From positions 78,326,307 through 78,390,306 of the forward strand of contig NC_083339.1 in NCBI RefSeq assembly GCF_019175385.1: a DNA stretch of 64,000 nt. The letters are read 5' to 3'. A program made the translations under genes and the position numbers. Shown here piece after piece: positions 35,431 through 48,432 of the stretch (its first letter is position 1; every line of letters starts with the position of its first letter). Under the pieces are notes generated by a model. That model saw only the letters and a program-made list of their open reading frames with translations. It was not told the DNA's origin and did no database searches. This stretch comes from Lycium barbarum (lineage: Eukaryota > Streptophyta > Magnoliopsida > Solanales > Solanaceae).

Positions 35431-38018
35431 TGTTACACCTTGGAAAATTCCCCGTTAATGTACAGTAAATAGGCTAGAAAGGAACACGAGGTATACGATG
35501 ATTCAGAGAAGTGAGAAATAGCATTTGACGACCCTAACCAAGATTCAAAGACATCAGACGTAAAGGAAGAAGTTTGGCAAAGAAAGTAAAGGATATGTCG
35601 CGTGTCGAGTAAGAATTACGAGCGACGAGTTAATGATGGCATAATTATGTCTTGGAGACGAGGGATAACGTCCCTTATATTGGTATTGAGGTGTTAAACA
35701 AGTGCGAAGAAAGTTCCATAAGGATCGGAGATCAAACGAGCCGACGAGAACAAGTCCCGGACAGCTGGACATTATACGGCCAGACATACTGGCCGTATAC
35801 AATCCACGGACCGTAGGTCCAACCGTAGATTCAGCCCAGAATGGCATACTCCACTGGACCAAACATACGGTCAGTGAAAAATATACGGACCGTATGTTGG
35901 TCCGTATAAGTTGGTCGTGACAGGTTCAACATTTAATATAAGGGACCTCTCTCATTTCATTTTCATTTCATTTTTCACTCCACAAGTCAAGAAACCTCTA
36001 GAATATTCTCTACACTCTTCATCAACAAGAAATCAAAGGAAAACCAAGAACAACTACTTCAAATCCATGAAAACAAGTGTGTGAAACTTAGTAAAAGTTC
36101 ATATACCTCAAGAAAACCCAAGGGAAGTGAAAAAGGGTTTTGGTGCTAGAAGAGTATTTCCATTCAAGGCTTGTTCATCCATTATCTAAGGTACGTTTCA
36201 TGACCATACCATGTTTTTTAAGGTATTGGAAGGCTAAGACACTTGAATTGTAGAAAGACATAGAAAATGGGTCATAAATAAGTGAATAGTGTCATTGTTA
36301 AATAGTGGTTGGGATGAATCATGAATGTTGGTAAGTTGTTATTGTGAATATGTTATAAATGACATTTATACCATGGAATAAGTATTATATATGAGAAAAC
36401 GTGATAATGAGCTATAACCATAATTGTGGAGAATTGAAGGGAAATGGTGAATTGTGGTAAATGTAGATAAATAATGATTGTTGTTTGCATTATTGTGAAT
36501 GTTGATATGAACGTTTGGGAGTTGATATAGAGTATGGGAAAAGTAGTATAAACAAAGGAAATGCTGCACAAGCTTTCCTAGAAATAGTAACACGTTTATA
36601 TGGTCAATTAACTAACGTTAATGCGAATCCTCTTGAAGTTAGAAACGTGGCATTGAAGGAGAACAAGCATGCAATAGATTAGCTAAACGTAGAAAGGTAT
36701 GCGAGGCTAGTCCTTTCTTTATTTGGCATGAATCCGATGGTATGATTCTCTTTTCTCTCCACGAATCCTCTACATATATTCCGGAAGGTCAAGAGTCTAT
36801 GATCATGAATAGCTATATGAGATAAGAGATATGTTATGAGTCCAATGATGATGATGATAAGCTTGAGTCTAATGATTCTAGAGTCCATGATATGACGCTC
36901 CTATAACGCTAATGATGTTGTATGTTGTAAACACTCACCTCACCTATTATTCCCTTCGAGGTGAGGCAGAATACCATTAAGTTAAGTATGTCATGCATTG
37001 TATACACTCACCTTGTTTATTGTCCCTTCAAGGTGAGGCAAAGTACCATAAAGTCAATGATGTTATGCATTGTACATACTCACCTTATATAATCCTTCCT
37101 TCAAGGTGAGGAAGAATGCTTGTGAATGCTCGATAATGAAATCGGGGGAACACGACCTTATGCCACCCCGATAAAGTATAGTTGTCCTTGAATCTTCATG
37201 CATGTATTATGATGAGCATATTATGATGAGCATACTATGATGAGTATATTATAATGAGCATATGACGATGATATTACACTGTACTTATATGGTCGGGCAG
37301 ATATACACACCACAATAGTGGGCAGCTTATACCCCGGACGCGGGAGGCCTGGACGCAGGTTACTTGTTATTACACCGTACCTACATGGACGGGCAGCTTA
37401 TACTTATACATTTATGCATATATGATATGATGACGAGTATGAGTAAGACAACACGATTTATTTCTTTTATGATTCACAGTCAGTTACAGATTGCTCCTTA
37501 TTTGATACCTCCCCATTTCATTGATGTTTCATTATTGTTTATGCCTCTCATTACTCAGTACAATGTGCTTAATGACGTCCGTTTTCTTTGGACGCTGTGT
37601 TCATGCCTACAGGTAGACAGGGAGGTGATCCTGATCCAGACTCATTGGAGCTAGTAGCTGATTAAAGAGCACTCCATTGTCTGGAGGTGCTTATGATTAT
37701 CCTTTTGTGTACATGTATATGTATTTTGGGCATGACGGGGTCTTGTCCCGTCCCTATTTCTAACACTCTAGTAGAGGCTCGTAGATACGCAGTGTGAGTT
37801 GTATGGTCTCACGAGGTTGCTACTATGTATATATAATTTGATGGCCGAGAGGCATATGTATATGACAGTAATTATGTTTTCAAAAGGAGATATGATTTTC
37901 TTATAATTTAGTATAAATTTGATAAAAGAGCGTTTAATGAGCATGATAAGTAGTAGAATGAGTGGTGCTCGGTGGTTAGCCCCGGGTACCCATAGCGGCC
38001 CGTAGCTGGGTTGTGACA
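35431..38018 (+). repeat. LTR I1 (5' LTR of element I, 2588 bp)
   Basis: It starts TGTTACACCTTGG and ends GGGTTGTGACA. It has a U3 block of ATACGGACCGTATG palindromes (35785-35915), a TATA-like AATATAAGGGACC (about 35935), three tandem hairpins (36934-37110), the ATCGGGG/CCCCGAT stem (37141-37172) and the CGTCC/GGACG stem (37576-37594). Confidence 0.92.
36934..37110 (+). repeat. Triplicated hairpin module in LTR I1
   Basis: Three copies at about 72-bp spacing: 36934-36965 (CTCACCTC/GAGGTGAG), 37007-37037 and 37079-37110 (CTCACCTT/AAGGTGAG). LTR I2 has the same three at 46687-46862. Confidence 0.85.
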
Positions 38019-38022
38019 AAAG

Positions 38023-38034
38023 TGGTATCAGGGC
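38023..38034 (+). promoter_or_regulatory. Primer-binding site of element I, first unit
   Basis: TGGTATCAGGGC, close to the initiator-Met tRNA complement. The second unit has TGGTATCAGAGA at 47768-47779. Confidence 0.88.
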
Positions 38035-38077
38035 AATTCGGTCCGAGGAAGTGTCTACGAGTCGTGTCTAGTAGAGT

Positions 38078-38116
38078 CTTGTTTATGGTGTGTTGCGCCC
38101 CACGCTAATAAATAAG
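38078..38116 (+). promoter_or_regulatory. Leader stem-loop of element I, first unit
   Basis: CTTGTTTAT pairs with ATAAATAAG; the apical part contains GCGC. The copy in the second unit is at 47823-47861. Confidence 0.65.
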
Positions 38117-38225
38117 CGGCTACCGGGCATTTAGGAAAAATGACCATCTTTCTTCTTATAAGATCGTGCGATAGAGCCGTGTATAAGATTTTATCCTCCC
38201 TAATAGTGTGTTGTGGTTTAAGAAA

Positions 38226-38687
38226 ATGCCGCCAAAAGGAAAAGCTACAGCCGCCCAGAAGGGCAAGACTACGACAAAAAGACGGGTGGAAAGAGAACCT
38301 CCGATTAATATAGAAGAGGGCGAGTCACAAAATGAGGCTCCATCTAATACTTCCTCCACCCCGCCTAATGTGGAAGAACAAGGGGAGCTTCAACTCTAAT
38401 TCCTCCATCGGTTGCTTCGGGTCAACAAGTGACCGAGGCTATTGATTTATTGACACAGTTGGTTGCCGCACAGGCACAGCGGCAAAATTCGTATATGCTT
38501 TTATCCGTTACTATTTGCCACTGGAGGTCCGCCGAGATAGAGCGGATAGGTTCTTGAATCTAAAGAAAGGAAGCATGAGCGCTCGGGAATATAGTCTTCA
38601 ATTTAATTCTTTGGCTAGATATTCCCCGACTATGGTGGCCGACATGGGAGATCGGGTACATAGATTTGTGAGTGGCTTGGGGCAACA
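38226..38687 (+). pseudogene. gag: gag N-terminal and capsid pieces of element I (first unit)
   Basis: It starts MPPKGKATAAQKGKTTTKRR. After AQAQRQN about 100 residues of the capsid domain are missing and the frame changes. It then reads YLPLEVRRDRADRFLN, EYSLQFNSLARYSPTMV and DRVHRFVSGLG, where solo LTR J1 interrupts it. The gag resumes in frame at 41046 (PHFFKDCLT). The same internal deletion is in the second unit (47971-48432), so it predates the duplication. Confidence 0.88.
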
Positions 38688-41045
38688 TGTTACACCTCTA
38701 AAATTGTTCATGAGCCAACAATGCATAGACCAACGAAGGGCATGAGTGTGCGATGTTTTACTAAGTAGGGAATGACTATTTATGAACTTTGGAAATAAGA
38801 AAGTTGCAGAATTTCATTTCAGCCCAGTGGTCGTAAAATGGAATACGGCACGTAAAGTGATTTACGGACCGTAAAGTGCCATCGTCCTTCAATATTCCAA
38901 AAATTTCAACTTTCTGCCAAAGGTTAAATGGTAAAATACGACTCAGAATACGGACCGTAAATTGAAATACGGCCCGTAAACTGTGACCGTAAACCACCAT
39001 GACCTGCAGCAAACCTTTCTATTTCTGATATACTTAAATACGGTCGCAGAGGAAGGACCGTAAACCAATATATGGCCCCAAAACTGGGTTTACGGCCACT
39101 GTACACCTCAACTTCTGTTCATTAAAAACCAGATTTTGAGTTATTAAAAAGGGACCCTATGCTCATTTTATTTCATTTCTCACCTACACGGTTCAAGAAC
39201 TGTGTAGAGTACTCCAAAACACTTCATCCACAAGAATTTAAGAGAATCAAAGGGAGATTAAGATCATAAACATTAAATCGATGAAACAAAGTGTGTGAAA
39301 CTCAAGTGAAGTTCATCCAAACCAAGAAGTTCCAAAAAAAGAGTGAAGTAGGGCTTGGTGCTAGAGGAGCAATTCCACTCAAGACTTGTTCAACCATCAT
39401 TTAAGGTAAGTTTCATGACTTTATCATGTTTTTTAAGGTATTGGAAGGTTAAGATACCCGAGTTTTAGAAAAGCATAGCAAATGGGTCATAACTGAGTGA
39501 ATAGTGCCATGAGTGAATGGTAATAGAATTGAATCATGAATGTTAGTGTGTTGTGAGTATGAATACGTTATAAATGGCATGTAAACCACGAGATAAATGT
39601 GATACATGAGAAAATACGATAGTGAACCAAAAACCATAAATGTGGGAAAAATGAAGAGAAATGGTGGAATGAGATTAATGCCTGTAAATGATGATTGTTG
39701 AATTCAACATTATAGGTATCATTGTGAACGTTTGGGAGTTGACATAGAATATGGGAGAAGTAGTACAAATAAAGGGAGTGTTGTCCAATTTTCGCTAGAG
39801 TTAGTAACGCGTTCTTATAGACGATTAATTAACGTAAATGCGAATTCTCTTTTGAAGGTAGAGACGCGATATCGAAGGAGAACAAGCGAGCGATAGTTTA
39901 GTTAAACGTCAAAGGTATGTGAGGCTAGTCCCTTCTTTCTAATGGCATGAATCCTATAGCGTAACCTGTTTCTTATCCATGAGCCTATGTCTATAATTAG
40001 CTACACAAGGTAATGAGTTAAAGTATAGAAAGTCTAATGATGTTATTTATCGCTTACACTCACCTTATATGCTAATTCCTTCAAGGTGAGGCAGAATGTA
40101 CGTGATTGTTCCATAATGTAATCGGGGGATCAGGACCTTACGTCACCCCGATAGAGTATGTATTATGATAAACTAGGCATATTGTGATGAGCATATGATG
40201 ATATTACTATTACACCGCGCCTATTTGGCCGGGCAGTCACCGCCAAGGCGGGCAGCTATGCGATACACCATGGCCATATGGCATGGGCAGACACCACTAG
40301 TGGGCGCCATGAGATGTTACCCCGGACACAGGAGGCCTGGACGCGGGCTCATGTTATAATTGTCACACCGATCCGATATGGACGGGCAGTTTATACATGA
40401 TGCATATATGATATGATATGATGATGAGCATGAGTAAGACAGCACGATTTGTTTTCTTATACTTGGCAGTTAGATTTCGATGTCCAATATGAGTATCTTC
40501 TCTGTCTCATTGTCTTACTTCATTGTTTATGCCTCTCATACTCAGTACAATATTCGTACTGACGTCCGTTTTCTTTGGACGTTGTGTTCATGCCCACAGG
40601 TAGACAGGGAGGAGAGCTCGATCCAGATCCGTAGTAGCTGTCACCTGATTGGAAGCCCTCCATTGTCCCGGAGGTGCTTATGACTATTCTTTTGTGTATA
40701 TATATATAGCCTTATATATGTATTTTTGGGCACGACGAGGTCTTGTCCCGTCCCTATGTTCAGTACTCCAGTAGAGGCTCGTAGATACGCAGTGCGGGTT
40801 AGATGGTCTCACGAGATCGCTTCTGTATATCTATACATATATATATATATTATTTTATTTTGCTAGCGCAAGGGCACATGTGCATGAAAGTATTTTATGT
40901 TTCCATATGAGACATGATTTTTTTCCTGCGCTATGAGTATAAAGATGATAAAAAGGGTATAAAATGAGTAAAATGAGAGATAGAACGAGCGGTGCTCGGT
41001 GGTTAGCCTCGGGTACCCGTCGCGACCCCTAGCTGGGTCGTGACA
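38688..41045 (+). mobile_element. Solo LTR J1 (2358 bp) inserted in element I gag
   Basis: It starts TGTTACACCTCT and ends GGGTCGTGACA. The flanking duplication is CCACA (41046-41050) against CAACA (38683-38687), one base apart. Gag coding continues across the site. It carries TTTACGGACCGTAAA palindromes (38828-39100), the CTCACCTT stem (about 40070-40100), ATCGGGG/CCCCGAT (40121-40152), a mini-hairpin train (40212-40390) and CGTCC/GGACG (40563-40581). Confidence 0.92.
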
Positions 41046-42036
41046 CCACATTTCTTTAAAGATTGCTTGACGGCTTCATTGCAAGACAGGATGGATATTT
41101 CCCGAATACAAGCCCATGCCCAGAATTTAGAGGGGCGATAACAACCATAAAGAAGTGATCCTGATATTGATAGAAGGCAAAGCAAGAGGGCCAGATCTAT
41201 GGGGGCAGGTAGTGAGTATAGAGGGGGATCGAGGCAGACTTATTCTAGACACTCCGGCCGGTCAGTGACCAGTGCACCTCCTCTATTTACGGGTAGGAGA
41301 TTTGATCGCTCCTTTCGTTTAGGATAGGGTCAGAGTTCGAGGGCCCCAGATTCTCAGTTTGGGGGAGATTATAGCCAGAGGGGACCCCTAGTACCGCAGT
41401 GCAGCCAGTGCGGTAGATTACATTCCGGACAGTGTCGCCAGGGTTCGGATGCTTGTTATGCTTGTGGCCGGGTTAGGCACATGATGAGAGATTACCCATC
41501 GATAAGTGGTAGAGCTGGGATTCAGCCCACAGGATCAGCGGCCGATTCTTCTTTAGTGCGCTCGGTAGGGCAGACTTCTCAAATTCCAGCAGGCCGACGT
41601 AGAGGCAGAGGGGGAGCGTCTACTTCAGGTGCCACTCAGTCCCGTGTATATGCGTTAGCCGGACGACAGGATCTTGAGTCCTCCCCGAATGTGGTTACAG
41701 GTGCATTATCCGTATTTTCCCATGATGTGTATGCATTGATAGATCCGGGTTCTACTTTCTATTATATTACTCCGTATGTTGCTGGTTATATTGGGGTGAA
41801 ACCTGAGCCAATCAAACCTTTTGAGGTATCTACTCCGGTTGGTGATCCTGTTATAGCAAGGCAAGTGTACAAAGATTGTGTAATTGTGATATATGATCGC
41901 CAGACCAAAAGCTGATTTGATTGAGCTGGAAATGTTAGATTTCAATGTAATTATGGGTATGGATTGGTTGGCCTCATGCAATGCTAATGTTGATTGCCGA
42001 TTGAAAGTAGTTTGATTCCAATTTCCGGGAGAGCCT
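41046..42036 (+). pseudogene. gag C-terminus and protease of element I
   Basis: After the J1 insertion the gag frame reads PHFFKDCLTASLQDRMDISR, then a stop in the Gln-rich linker after NLEGR. The nucleocapsid motif is at 41454-41495 and reads CYACGRVRHMMRDY, so the last zinc-knuckle Cys is Tyr. The protease reads HDVYALIDPGSTFYYI (active-site Asp kept), followed by IGVKPEPIKPFEVSTPVGDP. A frameshift near 41907 ends the 144-codon open stretch at 41915; the reading then resumes as DLIELEM. Confidence 0.85.
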
Positions 42037-43530
42037 GTGCTTGAATGGAAAGGTAATGCAGCATCTCCGAAAGGTAGGTTTATTTCCTACCTTAAGCCAA
42101 GAAAGATGATAGCCAAAGGCTATATTTATTATCTAGTCCGAGTTCATGATACCGAAGCAAAGTCGCCAACTTTTCAATCAGTCCCGGTAGTGAATGAATT
42201 TCCAAATGTTTTCCAAGATGAAATTCCAGGTCTTCCTCCAGAAAGAGAAATTGACTTCGCCATTGATGTATTGCCAGACACCAAGCCTATTTCTATTCCT
42301 CCTTATCGAATGGCTTCGACGGAATTAAAAAAGCTAAAGGCGCAGTTGAAAGATTTGATTGAAAAGGGGTTCATTAGACCCATTTCATCCTCGTGGGGAG
42401 CACCAGTCTTGTTCGTATGAAAGAAAGACGGATCTCTACGAATGTGCATCGACTATAGGCAGTTGAACAAAGTGATTGTAAAGAACAAATATCCTCTTCC
42501 AAGGATTGATGATTTGTTTGATCAACTATAGGGTGCCAAGTGGTTTTCTAAAATAGACTTGAGGTCGGGTTATCATCAAGTGAGAGTTAGAGAAGAAGAT
42601 ATTCCCAAAACATCTTTCAGAATGAGGTATGGCCACTATGAATGCCGGGTGATATCGTTTAGGTTGACTAATGCTCCGGCAGTGTTTATGAACTTGATGA
42701 ATAATGTATTCAGGCCTCTCTTAGATTTGTTCATGATAGTATTTATTGATGACATCTTGGTGTACTCTCGCACTGAATCGGAACATGCAGATCATTTACG
42801 TATCGTTCTTGGAATTCTTCTAGCCCGAGAATTGTATGCAAAATTTTCAATGTGCGAGTTTTGGCTGAATTCTGTAACCTTTTTGGGCCATATTATTTCA
42901 GACGACGGCATTCGAGTCGAAACTCAGAAAATTAAAGCTGCGAAGACTTGGCCGAGGCCTACGATGCCTACAGAAGTTCGTAGTTTTCTAGGTTTGGCAG
43001 GTTATTATAGAAGATTCGTAGAGGGCTTCTCATCTATTTCAACCCCATTGACGAAGCTAACCCGGAAGTCAGCTAAATTTCAGTGGAACGATGCTTGTGT
43101 GTGCAGTTTCCAGGAGTTGAAGGACAGATTAACCTCAGCTCCAGTCTTAACACTTCCAGAAGGGCCAAATGGTTATGTGGTGTATTGTGATGCTTCTGCT
43201 GTTGGCTAGGATGTGTACTGATGCAACACGGTAGAGTTATTGCTTATGCTTCGAGATAACTGCGGAAACACGAAATGAATTACCCAACTCATGATCTTGA
43301 ATTGGCTGCAGTTATTCATGCACTGAAGATGCGGAGACATTACTTGTATGGTGTGCATGTCTATATCTATACAGATCACAAAAGTCTTCAGTACATTTTC
43401 AAGCAGAAGGAGTTAAATCTGCGGCAGAGGTGGTGGTTAGAATTGTTAAAAGATTATGATGTAAACATTTTGTACCATCTTGGAAAGGCAAATGTGATAG
43501 CCAACGCGCTTAGCCGACGATCAATGGGCA
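42037..43530 (+). pseudogene. pol: Reverse transcriptase and RNase H of element I (broken)
   Basis: It opens with the protease-RT linker (VLEWKGNAASPKGRF, FPNVFQDEIPGLPPEREIDF) and the RT N-terminus (FIRPISSSWGAPVLFV), where TGA at 42418-42420 interrupts. Palm motifs follow: [15 protein letters not shown], a second stop after LFDQL (CAG to TAG), then [19 protein letters not shown]. The catalytic motif FIDDILVYS lies near 42742, and [14 protein letters not shown] near 43000. RNase H begins [11 protein letters not shown], where a one-base loss near 43205 shifts the frame. It resumes with [28 protein letters not shown] and [12 protein letters not shown], in which the usual Asp is Asn. Confidence 0.9.
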
Positions 43531-44963
43531 GTTTATGTGAAGTTCCTCCAGATAAGAAAGAGATGGTTCACGAGCTCCATCAATTTGCTAATCTTGGAGT
43601 ACGTGTAATTTATTCGGGTAGTGCAGGGATTGGCATTAATGATCCCACAGTCTCGTCCTTGAATATGGAAGTGAAAGAGCATCAGTATGAAGATCCTAAA
43701 CTGTGCCATTACAGAGACATATCTCCTGAAAAAGAGAAGTATCCATTTGACGTTTCCACGGATGGAATTCATAGCAGAACTTGTAGCTCAGTGCCCAAAT
43801 TGCCAACAAGTAAAAGTCGAACATCAAAAGCCAGGAGGATTATTGCAAGCAATGGAAATCCCTATTCGGAAATGAGAGGTGATCAATATGGATTTTATCA
43901 TGGGATTACCCCGTTCCCGAAGCATGTATGATTCCATATGGGTAATTGTGGACAGAATCACGAAAGCAGCTCATTTTCTTCCGGTTAGAACTACCCACTC
44001 AGCAGAAGATTATGCGAGATTGTATCTCAAAGAAATTGTGCGACTTCATGGTATTCCACTATCCATTATCACAGATAGAGGAGCACAATTTATAGCCAAG
44101 TTCTGGAAGTCTTTTCAAGAAGGTCTAGGTACCCAAGTGAAGCTTAGCACGACATTCCATCCACAAACTGATGGGTAAGCCGAGCGTACTATTCAGACCT
44201 TGGAGGATATGCTACGAGCATTTGTTCTGGATTTCGGTGGTAGCTGGGATGATCATTTGCCTCTAATCGAATTTGCATAAGCCAATAGTTATCATTCCAA
44301 TATTCAAATGGCTCCGTATGAAGCTTTATATGGAAAAAAGTGTAGGTCCCCAATCGAATGGTTCGAAATAGGAGAAGCACAGCTAATAGGCCCTGAATTG
44401 ATTCAGCAAGCAGTAGAAAAGTCAAGATGATCCGAGATCGATTGTTGATATCCCAAAGTCGCCAAAAGTCTTATGCGGACAACCGCCGGCGAGACTTGGA
44501 ATTTCAAATTGATGAATGGGTATTTTTGAAAGTGTCGCCAATGAAAGGGGTGATGATATATGGAAAGAAAGGAAAGCTAAGTCCTGGATACATTGGACCC
44601 TACAAGATTATCCACAAGGTGGGTCATGTAGCCTACGAATTGGACTTGCCTTCAGAGCTTGAATCCGTCAATCCAGTTTTCCATGTTTCGATGCTCCGCA
44701 AGTGTGTTGGAGATCCTACGAATATTGTCCCAATTGATGTTGTGCAAGTGACAAAAAAGCTAGCCTATGAAGAAGTGCTTATTGCCATCCTAGACAGGAA
44801 AGTGCGAAGACTTTGAAATAAAGAGGTAGCTTCAGTCAAAGTCTTGTGGCGAAACAACAACCGGGAAGAAATGACTTGGGAAGCGGAAAAGAAGATGAAC
44901 TCCACATACCTGCATTTATTTTAGCCCCCGGAAGAAATATATGATGAGACATTGAGATTATGA
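43531..44963 (+). pseudogene. pol: Integrase and chromodomain of element I (broken)
   Basis: The linker ([17 protein letters not shown]) runs to STDGI, where about 50-60 residues including the His pair of the zinc-binding domain are deleted and the frame shifts. It resumes as [15 protein letters not shown]. The core keeps D in MDFIMGLP and D in ITDRGAQF, but the frame stops (TAA for a Gln codon) just before [10 protein letters not shown], the segment with the catalytic Glu. More lesions follow: a stop after PLIEFA and a frameshift near 44420. The C-terminal part (SPMKGVMIYGKKGKLSPGYI) ends at TGA 44814-44816; remnants VLWRNNNREEMTWE and YLHLF show the chromodomain. Confidence 0.9.
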
Positions 44964-45131
44964 GGTATGTATGCTTTTATTTTTATGCTTTTGGTCATGT
45001 GTGGCCATAGATATATTGCTATTATGTTGTGGCCCTGTGAGGCAGTGATATTATGGGTTGTTGTGACAGGATGGTAGTCCTATATTACAGGGGAAACTCT
45101 GGCGAAATTTTCGCAGAATCCCCGAGTGTTT

Positions 45132-45151
45132 AACATTCGAGGACGAATGTT
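45132..45151 (+). other. Conserved inverted repeat next to the polypurine tract (element I)
   Basis: Perfect AACATTCG/CGAATGTT arms, followed by the purine run AAAAGGGG (interrupted by one C) and GAAGAA before the LTR. Confidence 0.88.
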
Positions 45152-45168
45152 CCAAAAGGGGCGAAGAA

Positions 45169-47763
45169 TGTTACACCTTGGAAAATTCCCCGTTAATGTA
45201 CAGTAAATAGGCTAGAAAGGAACACGGGGTATACGATGATTCAGAGAAGTGAGAAATAGCATTTGACGACCCTAACCAAGATTCAAAGACATCAGACGTA
45301 AAGGAAGAAGTTTGGCAAAGAAAGTAAAGGATATGTCGCGTGTCGAGTAAGAATTACGAGCGACGAGTTAATGATGGCATAATGATGTCTTCGAGATGAG
45401 GGATAACTTCCCTTATATTGGTATTGAGGTGCTAAACATGTGCCAAGAAAGATCCATAAGGATCGGAGATCAAACGAGTCGACGAGAACAAGTCCCGGAC
45501 AGCTGGACATTATACGGCCAGACATACTGGCCGTATACAATCCACGGACCGTATGTCCAACCGTAGATTCAGTCCAGAATGGCATACTCCACTGGACAAA
45601 ACATACGGTCCAACATACGGTCAGTGAAAAATATACGGACCGTATGTTGGTCTGTATAAGTTGGTCGTGACAGGTTCAACATTTAATATAAGGGACCTCT
45701 CTCATTTCATTTTCATTTCATTTTTCACTCCACAAGTCAAGAAACCTCTAGAATATTCTCTACACTCTTCATCAACAAGAAATCAAAGGAAAACCAAGAA
45801 CAACTACTTCAAATCCATGAAAACAACAAGTGTGTGAAACTTAGTAAAAGTTCATATACCTCAAGAAAACCCAAGGGAAGTGAAAAAGGGTTTTGGTGCT
45901 AGAAGAGTATTTCCATTCAAGGCTTTTTCATCCATTATCTAAGGTAAGTTTCATGACCATACCATGTTTTTTAAGGTATTGGAAGGCTAAGACACTTGAA
46001 TTGTAGAAAGACATAGAAAATGGGTCATAAATGAGTGAATAGTGTCATTGTTGAATAGTGGTTGGGATGAATCATGAATGTTGGTAAGTTGTGATTGTGA
46101 ATATGTTATAAATGACATTTAGACCATGGGATAAGTATTATATATGAGAAAACGCGATAATGAGCTATAACCATAATTGTGGAGAATTGAAGGGAAATGG
46201 TGAATTGTGGTAAATATAGTTAAATAATGATCGTTGTTTGCATTGTTGTGAATGTTGATATGAACGTTTGGGAGTTGATATAGAGTATGGGAAAAGTAGT
46301 ATAAACAAAGGAAGTGCTGCACAACCTTTCCTAGAAATAGTAACACATTTATATGGTCAATTAACTAACGTTAATGTGAATCCTCTTGAAGGTAGAAACG
46401 TGGCATTGTAGGAGAACAAGCAAACAATAGATAAGATAAACGTAGAAAGGTATGTGAGGCTAGTCCTTTCTTTCTTTGGCATGAATCTGATGGTATGATT
46501 CTCTTTTCTCTCCACGAATCCTCTACATATATTCCGGAAGGTCAAGAGTCTATGATCATGAATAGCTATATGAGATAAGAGATATGTTATGAGTCCAATG
46601 ATGATGATGATAAACTTGAGTCTAGTGATTCTAGAGTCCATGATATGACGCTCCTATAACGATAATGATGTTGTATGTTGTAAAAACTCACCTCACCCAT
46701 TATTCCCTTCGAGGTGAGGCAGAATACCATTAAGTTAAGTATGTCATGCATTGTATACACTCACCTTATGTATTGTCCTTCAAGGTGAGGCAGAGTACCA
46801 TAAAGTCGATGATGTTATGCATTGTACATACTCACCTTATATAATCCTTCCTTCAAGGTGAGGCAGAATGCTTGTGAATGCTCCATAATGAAATCGGGGG
46901 ATCACGACCTTACGTCACCCCGATAAGGTATAGTTGTCCTTGAGTCTTCATGCATGTATTATGATGAGCATATTATGGTGAGCATACTATGATGAGTCTA
47001 TTACAATGAGCATATGACGATGATATTACAATGTACCTATATCGTCGGGCAGATATACACACCACAATAGTAGGCAGCTTATACCCGGGACGCGGGAGGG
47101 CTGGACGCAGGTTACTTATTATTACACCGTACCTACATGGACGGGAAGCTTATACTTATACATTTATTCATATATGATATGATGACGAGTATGAGTAAGA
47201 TAGCACGATTTATTTCTTTTATGATTCACAGTCAGTTACAAATTGCTGCTCATTTGATACCTCCCCATTCCATTGATGTTTCATTATTGTTTATGCCTCT
47301 CATTACTCAGTACAATGTTCTTACCGACGTCTGTTTTCTTTAGACGCTGTGTTCATGCCTACAGGTAGACAGGGAGGTGATCATGATCCAAACTCATAGG
47401 ATCTAGTAGCTGATTTAAGACCACACCATTGTCTAGAGGAACTCATGATTATCCTTTTGTGTACATGTATATGTATTTTGGGCATGACGGGGTCTTGTCC
47501 CGTCCCTATGTCTAACACTCTAGTAGAGGCTCGTAGATACGCAGTGTGAGTTGTATGGTCTCACGAGGTTGCTACTATGTATATATAATATTTTGATGGC
47601 CGAGAGGCATATGTATATGAAAGTAATTATGTTTTCAAAAGGAGAGATGATTTTTTTATAATTGAGTATAAAGGTGATAAAAAAATGTTTAATGAGCATG
47701 ATAAGTAGTAGAACGAGTGGTGCTCGGTGGGTACCCGTCGCGGCCCGTAGCTGGGTCATGACA
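45169..47763 (+). repeat. LTR I2 (2595 bp)
   Basis: It starts TGTTACACCTTGG and ends GGGTCATGACA, with the same internal landmarks as I1 including the triplicated hairpin (46687-46862) and ATCGGGG/CCCCGAT (46893-46924). It is followed by a primer-binding site rather than flanking DNA, so it serves as the junction LTR of the array. Confidence 0.92.
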
Positions 47764-48432
47764 AAAGTGGTATCAGAGAAGTTCGGTCCTAGGAAGTGTC
47801 TACTAGTCGTGTCTAGTAGAGTCTTGTTTATGGTGTGTTGCGCCCCACGCTAATAAATAAGCGGCTACCGGGCATTTAGGAAAAATGACCATCTTTCTTC
47901 TTATAAGATCGTTCGATAGAGCCGTGTATAAGATTTTATCCTCCCTAATAGTGTGTTGTGGTTTAAGAAAATGCCGCCAAAAGGAAAAGCTACAGCCGCC
48001 AGAAGGGCAAGACTACGACAAAAAGACGGGTGGAAAGAGAACCTCCGATTAATGTAGAAGAGGGCGAGTCACAAAATGAGGCTCCATCTAATACTTCCTC
48101 TACCCTGCCTAATGTGGAAGAACAAGGGGGAGCTTCAGCTCTAATTCCTCCACCGGTTGCTTCGGGTCAACAAGTGACCGAGGCTATTCATTTATTGACA
48201 CAGTTGGTTGTCGCACAGGCACAGCGGCAAAATTCGTATATGCTTTTATCAGTCACTATTTGCCACCCGAGGTCCGCCGAGCTAGAGCGGATAGGTTCTT
48301 GAATCTAAAGCAAGGAAGCATGAGCGCTCGGGAATATAGTCTTCAATTTAATTCTTTGGCTAGATATGCCCCGACTATGGTGGCCGACATGGGAGATCGG
48401 GTACATAGATTTGTGAGTGGCTTGGGGCCACG
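47764..48432 (+). pseudogene. gag: Second leader and deleted gag of the element I array
   Basis: It duplicates 38019-38687: primer-binding site, leader stem-loop, gag start MPPKGKATAA, the same capsid deletion after AQAQRQN, and YLPPEVRRARADRFLN to HRFVSGLGPR. It has its own one-base deletion early in gag (CCGCCAGAAG for CCGCCCAGAAG). It ends at the J insertion point. Confidence 0.9.
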
